Shown in pieces: positions 49,100 through 57,407 of a stretch of 64,000 nt of DNA. The notes under the pieces were generated by a model. It saw only the letters and a list, made by a program, of their open reading frames with translations. It had not been told where the DNA came from and did not search any database. Each line of letters starts with the position of its first letter. Position 1 is the stretch's first letter. This DNA is from an uncultured Oscillospiraceae bacterium (GTDB lineage Bacteria > Bacillota > Clostridia > Oscillospirales > Oscillospiraceae). A program made the translations under genes and the position numbers. Where the stretch lies: contig CAKUEH010000002.1 in the NCBI GenBank assembly GCA_934646185.1, positions 1 to 64,000 on the forward strand, in the 5' to 3' direction.

Positions 49100-51079
49100 A
49101 TGAAAAAGAGACTCCTCGCATGGATATTGGTGCTGATGTTGACCGTGACGCTGCTGCCGACGGCGGCGCTGGCGGAAGACGCTTCTTTAGCCGGGTTTTG
49201 CGGCGGTGATGCGAACGCGGAACTGGTTGAAACAATTACGGGTAGTACATGGGCTGGGCCGTATTCAATCGATATCTACAAAAATGTGAGATGGCAGCTG
49301 GATAAGAACGAGGATAATACTTATACGCTTACGCTGTCGGGTTCCGGTGTAATGGCTGATTATCTTGCAGGAAGTGCACGGCCGTGGAACACTTATGCTA
49401 AAAGTATTACAAAACTTGTTGTAGAAGACGGTATCAGCTCTGTTGGTAGCCGAACCTGCTATATGTTTGCGAAGCTTACTGATGTTGTTTTGGCAGACAC
49501 TGTAACAGATATCGGTGAATTTAGTTTCAGTGAATGCAAAGCCCTGACTTCAATTGATTTGAGCAATGTGACCAGTATCCGCGCAAATGCACTGAGAGGC
49601 AATATATCGCTTTCTGATATTACGCTTTCTTCCAAGCTTAACGTGATCGGATATCAGGCATTCCGTGATTCCGGAGCGCCGAATTCCAGTATTTCGATTC
49701 CTGAAAGCGTAACAGAGATTGGCTTTGGCGCGTTTAGTGGTGCAAAATTTACAAACGCGCTGAATCTCCCTAACGTCGAAAAAGTCGGTGCCGTTGCTTT
49801 TAATAATTCCAATTTTGCAGCTGTTGCGCTGACAAATGCGAGTCTTGAAATTATTGCCGGAAAAAATGATTCTGGAAGCGAAATTGAGAATGGTGTGTTT
49901 TGCCATGTTAGGGCAGTGTTTTATACGTCTGTTCCCAGCGTAATGGACAGGCTTTATGACAAAAATCGGGAAAATAACATTGGCATTATTGCATGTACCA
50001 ATGGCGGCTCATTTGCATCTGATACAGAGTTTAACGGATTTACACTTGCTGTACCCCAAAAGGATGGCTATATTTTTGCTGGCTGGTACAGCAACCAAGA
50101 ACTCACCGAAAAAAAGGGATTGATCGAAGAGAATGGAACATACGTTGGCACGCCGACAACCGAGATTTCTGCTGACGGTCGGCGTTACTATGCCAAATGG
50201 GAAAAATCCGCGGATAATATTCCCGGCAAGGACGAGGGCAAGCAGATGGCCGTCGATCTCGGCTCTGCCGTCTATGGCGATACGCCGTCCGCAACGGTTC
50301 TGTTTGATGGCGCCGATGAACTGAAAGAGGTCAAGTCGGATCACGATTATTTTGACGCAGTAATCAACGACATGAACGTGACCATCACGCCCAAGGAAGG
50401 TCTGCAGCCCGGTACGTACACCGACACGCTCTACGTACATACCGAAAATGGCGCGGTGCATTTCATCACCGTCACCCTGACCGTCACGTCCAAGCCGGAG
50501 GAGCAGGAGGCCGACGCGGCGCTCTCGGGTGTCCTCGCCGCCATCACCGGCACGAACCCCTTCTCCGACGTTCCCGGCGGTGCGTATTATAACGCCGCCG
50601 TCCGCTGGGCGGTCAGGAACGGCATCGCCTCCGGCACGGACGCGAAGCACTTCTCGCCGGACGCCGCCTGCACGAGAGGGCAGGCCGTGACCTTCCTCTG
50701 GCGCGCGGCGGGCAGCCCGGCGCCTACGCTGGCGGAAAACCCGTTCACGGATGTAAAACCGTCGGATTACTGCTACGACGCTGTTCTATGGGCCGTTGAA
50801 AACGGCATCGCCAAGGGTACAAGCGCATCGACCTTCTCGCCGGATGCCGCCTGCACCCGCGGCCAGATCGTGACGTTCCTCTACCGCGCGGCGGGCTCGC
50901 CCGCGGGCTACGCGAACAGCGGCTACACGGACGTTCCGGAAACGAGCTACTGCGCCGCGCCTGTCGCCTGGGCCGTCGCCCTGCGCATCACGAGCGGCAC
51001 AGGCGCCCTGACCTTCTCCCCGGACGACCTGTGTACCCGCGCTCAGATTGTGACCTTCCTTTACCGCGCAAACGCATAA
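49100..51079 (+). CDS. Secreted surface protein: leucine-rich repeat region plus three SLH domains
   Basis: 659 residues: signal peptide (about 1-25), a BspA/LRR-type repeat region (about 100-260, with SVTEIGFGAFSGAKF and ITLSSKLNVIGYQAF), a small FxGWYSN-type module (about 325-370), a beta domain and three SLH domains (about 475-655, each with NAAVRWAVRNGIASGT and CTRGQAVTFLWRAAG-type motifs). The SLH domains bind secondary wall polymers. The LRR part has clearly lower GC than the SLH part, suggesting a domain swap or recent gain. It stands alone behind its own promoter. Confidence 0.88.
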   Translation: MKKRLLAWILVLMLTVTLLPTAALAEDASLAGFCGGDANAELVETITGSTWAGPYSIDIYKNVRWQLDKNEDNTYTLTLSGSGVMADYLAGSARPWNTYAKSITKLVVEDGISSVGSRTCYMFAKLTDVVLADTVTDIGEFSFSECKALTSIDLSNVTSIRANALRGNISLSDITLSSKLNVIGYQAFRDSGAPNSSISIPESVTEIGFGAFSGAKFTNALNLPNVEKVGAVAFNNSNFAAVALTNASLEIIAGKNDSGSEIENGVFCHVRAVFYTSVPSVMDRLYDKNRENNIGIIACTNGGSFASDTEFNGFTLAVPQKDGYIFAGWYSNQELTEKKGLIEENGTYVGTPTTEISADGRRYYAKWEKSADNIPGKDEGKQMAVDLGSAVYGDTPSATVLFDGADELKEVKSDHDYFDAVINDMNVTITPKEGLQPGTYTDTLYVHTENGAVHFITVTLTVTSKPEEQEADAALSGVLAAITGTNPFSDVPGGAYYNAAVRWAVRNGIASGTDAKHFSPDAACTRGQAVTFLWRAAGSPAPTLAENPFTDVKPSDYCYDAVLWAVENGIAKGTSASTFSPDAACTRGQIVTFLYRAAGSPAGYANSGYTDVPETSYCAAPVAWAVALRITSGTGALTFSPDDLCTRAQIVTFLYRANA

Positions 51080-51085
51080 AAAACG

Positions 51086-51113
51086 CCGCCCCTTCCCACA
51101 CGGGAAGGGGCGG
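51086..51113 (+). terminator. Terminator-like hairpin after the SLH protein gene
   Basis: CCGCCCCTTCCC/GGGAAGGGGCGG is a perfect 12-bp stem with an ACAC loop, followed by ATTTG. Confidence 0.7.
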
Positions 51114-51169
51114 ATTTGCGTATCGGAAAAGTCTGATTTTCATGAAGTATTGCGGGAGCACGGCGTCCA

Positions 51170-51336
51170 TATAGGGGCCGATGCCTACATCGGCCCGGCA
51201 GAATGCACTGTTTTTACAGAAATCTTTGGCGAATTCGTAACTTCCGCATGGGCCGATGCGATGCCCGCAGGCTAGTTTCGAGGCGCAACCGCGCATCGCG
51301 CGGCTCTTAGCGCCGAAGATGGGCATCGGCCCCTAC
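51170..51336. repeat. Family B repeat carrying the nested hairpin insert
   Basis: The left arm ATAGGGGCCGATGCCTACAT/CGGCCC, a reverse central block (CTTTGGCGAATTCGTAACTT) and the right end GGGCATCGGCCCCTAC flank an insert at about 51266-51318 starting GCAGGCTAGTTTCGAGGCGC. The same insert is in the copy at 23316. The gap 51080-51435 contains only this and the terminator. Confidence 0.8.
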
Positions 51337-51435
51337 AAATAAACCGAAAAAATACGATATAAAACAGGCAACGAGTTTTTTGGCAGTTCCGCCTCTCCTT
51401 TCCACAGGATGGGGCGGATTCTATTTTTTATAGTC

Positions 51436-52161
51436 TCAGTCCTTTTTGCTGCGCCGGAAAAACAGCCGTTCCACGCGCTTGTACAGGAAGAACGTCAGGA
51501 TCGACACCAGAACGCCCTTGAGCAGGTTGAACGGCACGACGGCCAGCAGCACGAGCGTGGACAGGTCGGTGATGGCGCCGTTGACCTGCGTTCCCATGGC
51601 GATGATGGCGTCGAGCGGCAAGCCGTACATGACGGCGAAGCGCGGAATGAGGAACCAGGCGTTAAAAAGGCTCCCGAACACGGTCATGACGCCCGTGCCG
51701 AGCGCCAGAGACGCGATCGCGCCCTTCTTGCTCAGCAGCTTCTGATACAGAATCGCCGCGGGCAGCACGAACGAGCTGCCGACGAGAAAATTCGCCAGAT
51801 CGCCCACGAACGCCGTCGACGTCCCCTTGAGCAGCAGATGGATGAGCACCTTTAAAAATTCGCACACCACGCCCGCGACCGGGCCCAGCGAAAACGCGCA
51901 GATCAGAACGGGGAGCTCACTGAAATCGAGCTTGTAAAACGGCGGCGCGAAAAACAGCGGCAGCTCGATGACCATCAGCACGCCCGAGATCGCCGCGAGC
52001 ATGCCGACCGTCGTGATCGTGTGCGCGGCGTTCAGCCGGTGCCGCTTTTTCATCACCAGCTTCTCTCCGCCCCACGCCAGCAGCACGACCGCAGCCGTCG
52101 CAGCAAGGCACAGCAGCACGAATTGAACGTTTTCCGAGACCGAGGCAAACAGCGTTTTCAT
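51436..52161 (-). CDS. ribU: Riboflavin ECF transporter S component
   Basis: 241 residues with about six membrane helices. LNAAHTITTVGMLAAISGVL and FYKLDFSELPVLICAFSLGP (the KLDFSELP motif with GPxxGxxCEFLK) are characteristic of RibU, which binds riboflavin and docks to the shared ECF energising module. The ATG at 52161 is chosen. Longer in-frame starts fall inside the FMN riboswitch, which confirms the substrate class. Confidence 0.9.
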   Translation of the reverse strand: MKTLFASVSENVQFVLLCLAATAAVVLLAWGGEKLVMKKRHRLNAAHTITTVGMLAAISGVLMVIELPLFFAPPFYKLDFSELPVLICAFSLGPVAGVVCEFLKVLIHLLLKGTSTAFVGDLANFLVGSSFVLPAAILYQKLLSKKGAIASLALGTGVMTVFGSLFNAWFLIPRFAVMYGLPLDAIIAMGTQVNGAITDLSTLVLLAVVPFNLLKGVLVSILTFFLYKRVERLFFRRSKKD

Positions 52162-52188
52162 CGAAGACCATCCTTTGCAAACAAAATA

Positions 52189-52214
52189 AGCACCTGAAAC
52201 GAGCTTCAGGTGCT
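52189..52214 (-). terminator. Terminator controlled by the FMN riboswitch
   Basis: AGCACCTGAA/TTCAGGTGCT is a perfect stem followed on the minus strand by TATTTTG. It lies between the aptamer and ribU, the standard place for riboswitch attenuation. Confidence 0.85.
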
Positions 52215-52255
52215 GCAAACGGACGGCCCAGATAATATCCCTGGCTGCCGCGCAG

Positions 52256-52363
52256 AAATCTTCTTCCATCCAGACTGTACTGTCGGTACCGGAATCACAC
52301 CGGTTCAGCTTGCGCTCGCGGACTTTACCGCCGGTCGGGAATTTCGCCCTGCCCTGAAGATCG
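52256..52363 (-). promoter_or_regulatory. FMN riboswitch (RFN element)
   Basis: Read on the minus strand: GATCTTCAGGGCAGGGCGAA, ATTCCCGACCGGCGGT, AGTCCGCGAGC, GAACCGGTGTGATTCCGGTA, CCGACAGT and AGTCTGGATGGAAGAAGAT. These are the conserved blocks of the RFN aptamer in order. FMN binding should favour the downstream terminator and shut off ribU when riboflavin is plentiful. Confidence 0.95.
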
Positions 52364-52379
52364 ATTCGATTGTACCGTC

Positions 52380-52408
52380 ATAGTAGCACGGCGGGGGCCG
52401 CTTGTAAA
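52380..52408 (-). promoter_or_regulatory. Sigma-A promoter of ribU
   Basis: TTTACA (52408-52403) and TACTAT (52385-52380) on the minus strand are 17 bases apart, with TGC before the -10 box. Its -35 box overlaps that of the divergent promoter at 52402-52430. Confidence 0.7.
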
Positions 52409-52430
52409 GAGGCAATTTTTCTGATATACT
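52402..52430 (+). promoter_or_regulatory. Divergent promoter of the YpsA-like gene
   Basis: TTGTAA (52402-52407), a 17-base spacer and TATACT (52425-52430) with TGA before the -10. It shares bases with the -35 of the ribU promoter, so the two should compete. Confidence 0.65.
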
Positions 52431-52460
52431 GTGAAAAAACGAACGGGGAGGGGAAAGCCT

Positions 52461-52949
52461 GTGATCTGCGCCTTTACCGGCCACCGGCCGGAGCGGCTGC
52501 CGTGGGGGCTGAATGAGGCCGACCCGCGCTGCGCCGCGCTGAAGACGCTCCTGCGCCGCACGGTGCGGGAGGTCTATAGCCGGGGCTTTCATACTTTCCT
52601 GTGCGGCATGGCCCGCGGCTGCGACCAGTATTTTGCCGAGGCTGTTCTCTCCGTAAAGGCAGACGGCGCGCCGGACGCGCAATTATGCGCCATGATCCCG
52701 TGTCCGTCGCAGCCGGACGGGTGGGACGCGGCGTCCCTCGCGCGCTATTGGGCTTTGCTCAATGCCTGCGATCAGGTCGAGGTGCTGGAAGACCATTACA
52801 GCCCCGGCTGCATGCTCCGGCGCAACCGCGAAATGCTCCGCCGCGCGCAGCTGCTCATCTCCGTCTACGACGGCACCCCCGGCGGCACCGCCTCCACCGT
52901 CCGCCTTGCCGAACAGCAAGGACTGGAAGTGCTCCCGTTGTGGATGTGA
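52461..52949 (+). CDS. YpsA-like SLOG-fold protein (DUF1273)
   Basis: 162 residues starting at a GTG with GGGGAGGGG 6 bases upstream. The alternative GTG at 52431 lies on the promoter. Motifs are ICAFTGHRPERLPWG, GFHTFLCGMARGCDQYFAEA and the C-terminal SVYDGTPGGTASTVRLAEQQ, the SLOG/YpsA pattern for binding nucleotide-like ligands. YpsA affects cell division in other Bacillota. It lies alone. Confidence 0.85.
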   Translation: MICAFTGHRPERLPWGLNEADPRCAALKTLLRRTVREVYSRGFHTFLCGMARGCDQYFAEAVLSVKADGAPDAQLCAMIPCPSQPDGWDAASLARYWALLNACDQVEVLEDHYSPGCMLRRNREMLRRAQLLISVYDGTPGGTASTVRLAEQQGLEVLPLWM

Positions 52950-52960
52950 GCATCCCCCGA

Positions 52961-53226
52961 AAAAGGCTCCCCTTCCAGGGGAGCTGGCGCGAAGCGCCTG
53001 AGAGGTTGCGGTAGGCAGATACAATCTGCGAAAATCTATCGGCGAATTCGTACAAACCCAAGGCTCCCCTTGGGCTCAAGGGAGAGCTGTCAGCGCAGCT
53101 GACTGAGGGGATTCGAACACAGCAAATTTCGGAGCACTCTGAAACCAGCCACAAATCCCCTCCGTCATTTTCTTCGAAAATGCCACCTCCCCTTACCGCG
53201 CGGGGCGCGGCAAGAGGAGGCTTTGG
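52961..53226. repeat. Three family A repeats in tandem
   Basis: 52961-53015 short unit (GGCTCCCCTTCCAGGGGAGC, GGCGCGAAGCGCC), 53058-53118 short unit (GGGCTCAAGGGAGAGC, TCAGCGCAGCTGA, tail GAGGGGATTCGAA) and 53153-53226 the long subtype in reverse orientation. The order and spacing parallel 30501-30681 and 48642-48912. There is no gene in 52950-53235. Confidence 0.8.
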
Positions 53227-53235
53227 TACGCAAAA

Positions 53236-53706
53236 TCACTCCGGCATGTTCAGCCCGTGCATCACGCCGGTCTTCGCGTTCGACGCGACGTCCGCGCCGA
53301 CGATCTGGCCGTCTTTGACCAGAAGCGTCGCGTAATAGACGCCGTTCTCGTCCGGATAATTCGTGATCCGGTAAACATAGCGCGTCAGCTCCTTGCCGCT
53401 GTACTGCAGCAGATCGTAGCCCTGCGAGACCTGCAGCTCATTATAGCGCAGGAAGACCTCGCCGGGCTCGGTCGGAACGGTGACCTGCTGGGTCTTGACC
53501 GGCTCCGCCTCGACCTGCCAGCCGAAGCCCTCGAGGAACGCGACGCGCGCCTCGTTCGTTGCACCCTGTGCATCGCTCTTTGCGGGCGTTTCCGCATCGC
53601 CGCCCGCGCCGTGCAGACACAGCGCCAGCACGACCGCCGCCGCGATGAGCAGCAGCACGATGAGCAGCAGTCTTCTTTTGGGGACCTTCGCCGTCATGAT
53701 GACCAT
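53236..53706 (-). CDS. DUF4830 domain protein, membrane-anchored
   Basis: 156 residues: one N-terminal membrane helix (about 12-32), a short linker and an extracytoplasmic DUF4830 domain, with EARVAFLEGFGWQVEAEPVK and YRITNYPDENGVYYATLLVK. Function is unknown. The family occurs widely in Clostridia. GGAGG lies 9 bases before the ATG. It is divergent from the pseudouridine synthase gene. Confidence 0.82.
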   Translation of the reverse strand: MVIMTAKVPKRRLLLIVLLLIAAAVVLALCLHGAGGDAETPAKSDAQGATNEARVAFLEGFGWQVEAEPVKTQQVTVPTEPGEVFLRYNELQVSQGYDLLQYSGKELTRYVYRITNYPDENGVYYATLLVKDGQIVGADVASNAKTGVMHGLNMPE

Positions 53707-53783
53707 GGAACGATTCCTCCGATCTTTTTGATTGCATGGTACAACCTATGCAGACCGAATTTGTTTATGACAGGAGCAGCAGC

Positions 53784-54491
53784 ATGCAGAGACTCGACAG
53801 AATTCTGAGTGAGGCCGGCGTCGCCAGCCGGAAGGAGCTGCGCGCGATCATCCGCGCCGGCCGCGTGCGCGTAAACGATGCGGCCGTGACCGACGAGAGC
53901 CGGAAATTTGACGAGACCGCCGTCCGCGTCACGGTGGACGGAACCCCCGTGCGCCTGCGCGGGCCGGTCCTCATCATGCTCAACAAGCCCGCGGGCTACC
54001 TGACCGCCGCCGACGACCCGAAGGCGAAGACCGTCATGGAGCTCGTGCCGGACGAATACCGCAGGCTCGGCGTCATGCCTGTCGGCAGGCTCGACAAGGA
54101 TACCGAGGGCCTGCTTCTTCTGACGAACGACGGCGATCTTGCCCACCGTATCCTCTCGCCCCGTCACGGCGTCTGGAAGCGCTATTACGCCGAGCACGAA
54201 GGGCAGACGGGGGTGGAGGACGTGCGCGCCTTCGAGCAGGGACTGGTGCTTGCCGACGGCCTGCACTGCCTGCCGGCCAGGCTCACGCCGCTGCCCGGCG
54301 GCCGCTCCATCGTCTGCGTGCAGGAGGGAAAGTACCATCAGGTGCGCCGGATGCTCGCCAGCCGGGGCTGTCCGGTGACCTATCTGCGCCGCGAGGCCGA
54401 GGGCGGCCTGACGCTCGGCAATCTGCCGTCCGGACAGACAAAAGAACTGAATATTGTGGAAGCCGAAGGGCTTCTTCAGAATATCTTGTGA
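53784..54491 (+). CDS. RsuA-family 16S rRNA pseudouridine synthase
   Basis: 235 residues: an S4 RNA-binding domain (MQRLDRILSEAGVASRKELR), then the RsuA catalytic domain with GRLDKDTEGLLLLTNDG (the Asp is the catalytic residue) and EGKYHQVRRMLASRG. It modifies a uridine in 16S rRNA, probably position 516-equivalent. CAGGAGC precedes the ATG at 53784. An in-frame start at 53736 lacks a ribosome-binding site. Confidence 0.9.
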   Translation: MQRLDRILSEAGVASRKELRAIIRAGRVRVNDAAVTDESRKFDETAVRVTVDGTPVRLRGPVLIMLNKPAGYLTAADDPKAKTVMELVPDEYRRLGVMPVGRLDKDTEGLLLLTNDGDLAHRILSPRHGVWKRYYAEHEGQTGVEDVRAFEQGLVLADGLHCLPARLTPLPGGRSIVCVQEGKYHQVRRMLASRGCPVTYLRREAEGGLTLGNLPSGQTKELNIVEAEGLLQNIL

Positions 54492-54617
54492 TTTTGACGG
54501 AAGAAAAAACTTGCATATTTTGAGAGTCACAGACCCTGAATTTGGAGCAAATGACGAAAAACTATGAAAATGCCACAAAAAAAGATGGTCGTTTTCAAAT
54601 AAAATGTCAAAAAGACC

Positions 54618-54646
54618 TTGCGCTTCTGCCGAAAATGTAGTATTAT
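54618..54646 (+). promoter_or_regulatory. Sigma-A promoter of the pucR-type regulator and ftsEX run
   Basis: TTGCGC (54618-54623), a 17-base spacer and TATTAT (54641-54646). The stretch 54492-54617 before it is AT-rich without other recognised features. Confidence 0.55.
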
Positions 54647-54695
54647 GTCAATGGTTGTTTGTGTAAAAAGCAAGTTGTAATAGGGAGGGCGTATT

Positions 54696-55790
54696 ATGTC
54701 CAGCCGCGTTTTTCAGAGTGTGATCGTCCAGATGAAGGAGGCGACCGACCGCATGATCGGCGTGATCGACGCCGACAGCACCGTGATCTCCTGCAGCGAC
54801 ACTTCCCGCATCGGGGAAAAATGGCCCGAGGCCGTCATCAAGCTCAACAGCGCCCCGGATTCCATCGTCGTCGTCGATAAAAAGACCTTCAAGCCGCTCG
54901 TTTCCTGGAGCGCCTATTTTGACTACGCCGTGTTTGCCGAGGGCGACGACGAGACCGCCAGGAGCCTCTGCATCATGGCCTATGTCGCGCTCAACGGCGC
55001 GAAGACCTACTATGAGGAAAAGCACGACAAGGGGACCTTCGTCAAGAATATCATCACCGACAATATCCTGCCGGGCGATATCTATATCCGCGCGAAGGAG
55101 CTGCACTTCGTCACCGACGCGCCGCGCGCCGTCTTCCTCGTCCGGCAGGTAGGCCGGGCGGACGTCGCCTCCGTCGATGTGCTTTCCGGCATGTTCCCGG
55201 ACAAGCAGCAGGACTTTGTCCTGTCCATCAACGAGACGGATATCGCCATCGTCAAGCAGATCGCCCCCGGCACGGAAAAGGCCGAGCTTCTGCAGACGGC
55301 CCAGACCATCGAGCAGACGCTCCGGTCCGAGCTGTTCGTCAAGACCGTCATCGGCATCTCCACCGTCGCGGGCCACCTGCGCGAGCTGGCCGACGCCTAT
55401 AAGGAGGCGCAGGTCGCCATTGAGGTCGGCAAGGTCTTCGAGACGGAGAAAACGATCATCAACTATGAAAATCTCGGCATCGGCCGCCTGATCTATCAGC
55501 TCCCGACGACGCTCTGCGAGATCTTCCTGTCCGAGGTGTTCAAGAAGAATTCCATCGACACGCTCGATCAGGAGACGTTGTTCACGATCAACAAATTCTT
55601 CGAGAACAACCTCAACGTCTCCGAGACCTCCCGCAAGCTGTTCGTCCACAGAAACACGCTGGTGTACCGGCTTGAGAAGATCAAGAAGCTCACCGGCCTT
55701 GACCTGCGCGAGTTTGACGACGCGATCATCTTCAAGGTCGCCCTCATGGTCAAGAAGTATCTTGTCTCGCGCGAGAACAGACTCATCTGA
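54696..55790 (+). CDS. PucR/CdaR-type transcriptional regulator
   Basis: 364 residues with an N-terminal domain that may be PAS- or GAF-like (VIDADSTVISCSDTSRIGEK), a GGDEF-like middle (KTVIGISTVAGHLRELADAY) and a C-terminal PucR helix-turn-helix (ENNLNVSETSRKLFVHRNTL, VYRLEKIKKLTGLDL). Such proteins activate purine, sugar-diacid or other catabolic genes. Here it directly precedes ftsEX in a run with a 32-base gap, so it may be a cell-cycle-linked regulator or simply co-transcribed. Confidence 0.85.
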   Translation: MSSRVFQSVIVQMKEATDRMIGVIDADSTVISCSDTSRIGEKWPEAVIKLNSAPDSIVVVDKKTFKPLVSWSAYFDYAVFAEGDDETARSLCIMAYVALNGAKTYYEEKHDKGTFVKNIITDNILPGDIYIRAKELHFVTDAPRAVFLVRQVGRADVASVDVLSGMFPDKQQDFVLSINETDIAIVKQIAPGTEKAELLQTAQTIEQTLRSELFVKTVIGISTVAGHLRELADAYKEAQVAIEVGKVFETEKTIINYENLGIGRLIYQLPTTLCEIFLSEVFKKNSIDTLDQETLFTINKFFENNLNVSETSRKLFVHRNTLVYRLEKIKKLTGLDLREFDDAIIFKVALMVKKYLVSRENRLI

Positions 55791-55822
55791 TCCGCGCAAC
55801 GCTTTGAAAATCGGAGTTTAAC

Positions 55823-56512
55823 ATGATCGAATTACAGGATGTGCATAAAACCTACGACACCGGCACGATCGCGGTGAACGGCATCTCCATGAAGATCGAC
55901 GACGGCGAATTTGTCTTTCTGGTCGGCCCGTCCGGCTCCGGCAAATCCACCATCATCAAGATCCTGACCGCCGAGCTGCGCCCGACGTCCGGCAGTGCGC
56001 TTGTCAACGGCTTCGCCGTCGAAAAGCTCCGCAGCCGCGCCGTGCCGTACCTGCGCCGGACGCTCGGCGTCATCTTCCAGGATTTCCGCCTCATCAGCGA
56101 CAAGTCCGTCTATGAAAACGTCGCGTTCGCCATGCGCGTCATCGGCGCGCCGGAGAAGGAGATCCAAAAGCGCGTGCCGTATGTGCTCGAGCTGGTCGGT
56201 CTGGAGACGAAGGGCCGCAGGCTCCCGAACGAGCTGTCCGGCGGCGAGCAGCAACGCGTCGCCATCGCAAGAGCGCTTGTCAACAATCCCAGTGTCATCA
56301 TCGCCGACGAGCCCACGGGCAACCTTGACCCGGCGCGCTCGCTCGAAATTATGATGCTGCTCGAACAGATCAACGCCCTCGGCACCACCGTTCTGGTCGT
56401 CACGCACGAGCGGGAGCTTGTCAACCGCTTTACCAAGCGTGTCGTCGCCATCAACGAGGGCAGGATCATCAGCGACGGAATGGACGGGTATTATCTCAAT
56501 GAAGAAGAATAA
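55823..56512 (+). CDS. ftsE: Cell division ATP-binding protein FtsE
   Basis: 229 residues with Walker A GPSGSGKSTIIKIL, signature LSGGEQQRVAIARAL and Walker B VIIADEPTGNLDP. FtsE with FtsX controls peptidoglycan hydrolases at the septum. It overlaps ftsX by 14 bases. Confidence 0.94.
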   Translation: MIELQDVHKTYDTGTIAVNGISMKIDDGEFVFLVGPSGSGKSTIIKILTAELRPTSGSALVNGFAVEKLRSRAVPYLRRTLGVIFQDFRLISDKSVYENVAFAMRVIGAPEKEIQKRVPYVLELVGLETKGRRLPNELSGGEQQRVAIARALVNNPSVIIADEPTGNLDPARSLEIMMLLEQINALGTTVLVVTHERELVNRFTKRVVAINEGRIISDGMDGYYLNEEE

Positions 56513-57386
56513 CATCGGTTACTTACTGCGCGAGGGCTTCCGCGGCGTGTTCCTGCACGGCTTCATGTCCTTCGCGGCCATCTGCGTGACGGTGGCGTGC
56601 CTCATCATCATGGGCTCGTTCTGCCTCATTCTCTACAATACCAGCGCTCTGGTCAAGGAGCTCGAGAGCGAGAACGAGATGCTCGTCTACATCGACGAGA
56701 GCTATTCCGAGGCAAAAGCCAAATCCGTCGGCTCGCAGATCAACCTCATCACAAACGTCCGCTCCGCGACCTTTGTCTCGCGCGAGCAGGCGCTGCAGGA
56801 CTTTGTCGACGAGCAGAACGATCCGAACCTGTTCGCGGGTCTCGATTCCGACACCCTGCGCGACCGCTATATCGTCACGGTCGAGGACAATTCTCTTTTG
56901 AAGCAGACCTATGACAAGCTCACGGACATCGAGGGCGTGGCCGAGGTCAAGGCGCATTTCGAGATCGCCGAGGGCTTCCAGACCGTGCAGAATGTCCTGA
57001 ACATCGCCTCGCTCATTATCGTCTCGGTGCTGTTTGTCGTCTCGCTGTTCATCATCTCCAACACCGTCAAGCTCGCCATGTACTCCCGCAGCGAGGAGAT
57101 CGCCATCATGAAGATGGTCGGCGCGACCAACGCCTTTATCCGACTGCCTTTTGTCGTCGAAGGCTTTATCATTGGTATCATCGCCGCCGCAGCCGCGTTC
57201 TTCCTCGAATGGGGCCTGTACGATTTTGTCCTTTCGAAGATCGCCCAGCTCGACACGCTCAAGCTGTTCGTCCTGACCCCGTTCACGGACGTCATTGAGA
57301 TCGTCGCGGTTGCCTACGCGGTCACGGGCTTCCTCGTGGGCGTGTTCGGCAGCTTGCTCTCCATCCGGAAGTTCCTGAAGGTGTAA
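56499..57386 (+). CDS. ftsX: Cell division protein FtsX
   Basis: 295 residues with four membrane helices and a large extracytoplasmic loop between the first two (about 50-170). FtsX_ECD-type sequence (ENEMLVYIDESYSEAKAKSV, EDNSLLKQTYDKLTDIEGV) and SRSEEIAIMKMVGATNAFIR are typical. It passes ATP-driven change from FtsE to an outside hydrolase, here probably the next gene product. The start at 56499 gives MKKNNIGYLLREG. Confidence 0.94.
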   Translation: MKKNNIGYLLREGFRGVFLHGFMSFAAICVTVACLIIMGSFCLILYNTSALVKELESENEMLVYIDESYSEAKAKSVGSQINLITNVRSATFVSREQALQDFVDEQNDPNLFAGLDSDTLRDRYIVTVEDNSLLKQTYDKLTDIEGVAEVKAHFEIAEGFQTVQNVLNIASLIIVSVLFVVSLFIISNTVKLAMYSRSEEIAIMKMVGATNAFIRLPFVVEGFIIGIIAAAAAFFLEWGLYDFVLSKIAQLDTLKLFVLTPFTDVIEIVAVAYAVTGFLVGVFGSLLSIRKFLKV

Positions 57387-57407
57387 AACCGGGAGGTATC
57401 CTTACTT

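Noticed and set aside
54492..54617. AT-rich stretch before the PucR-type gene considered as a small RNA gene
   Set aside because: No stable hairpin, terminator or known RNA motif was seen in it.
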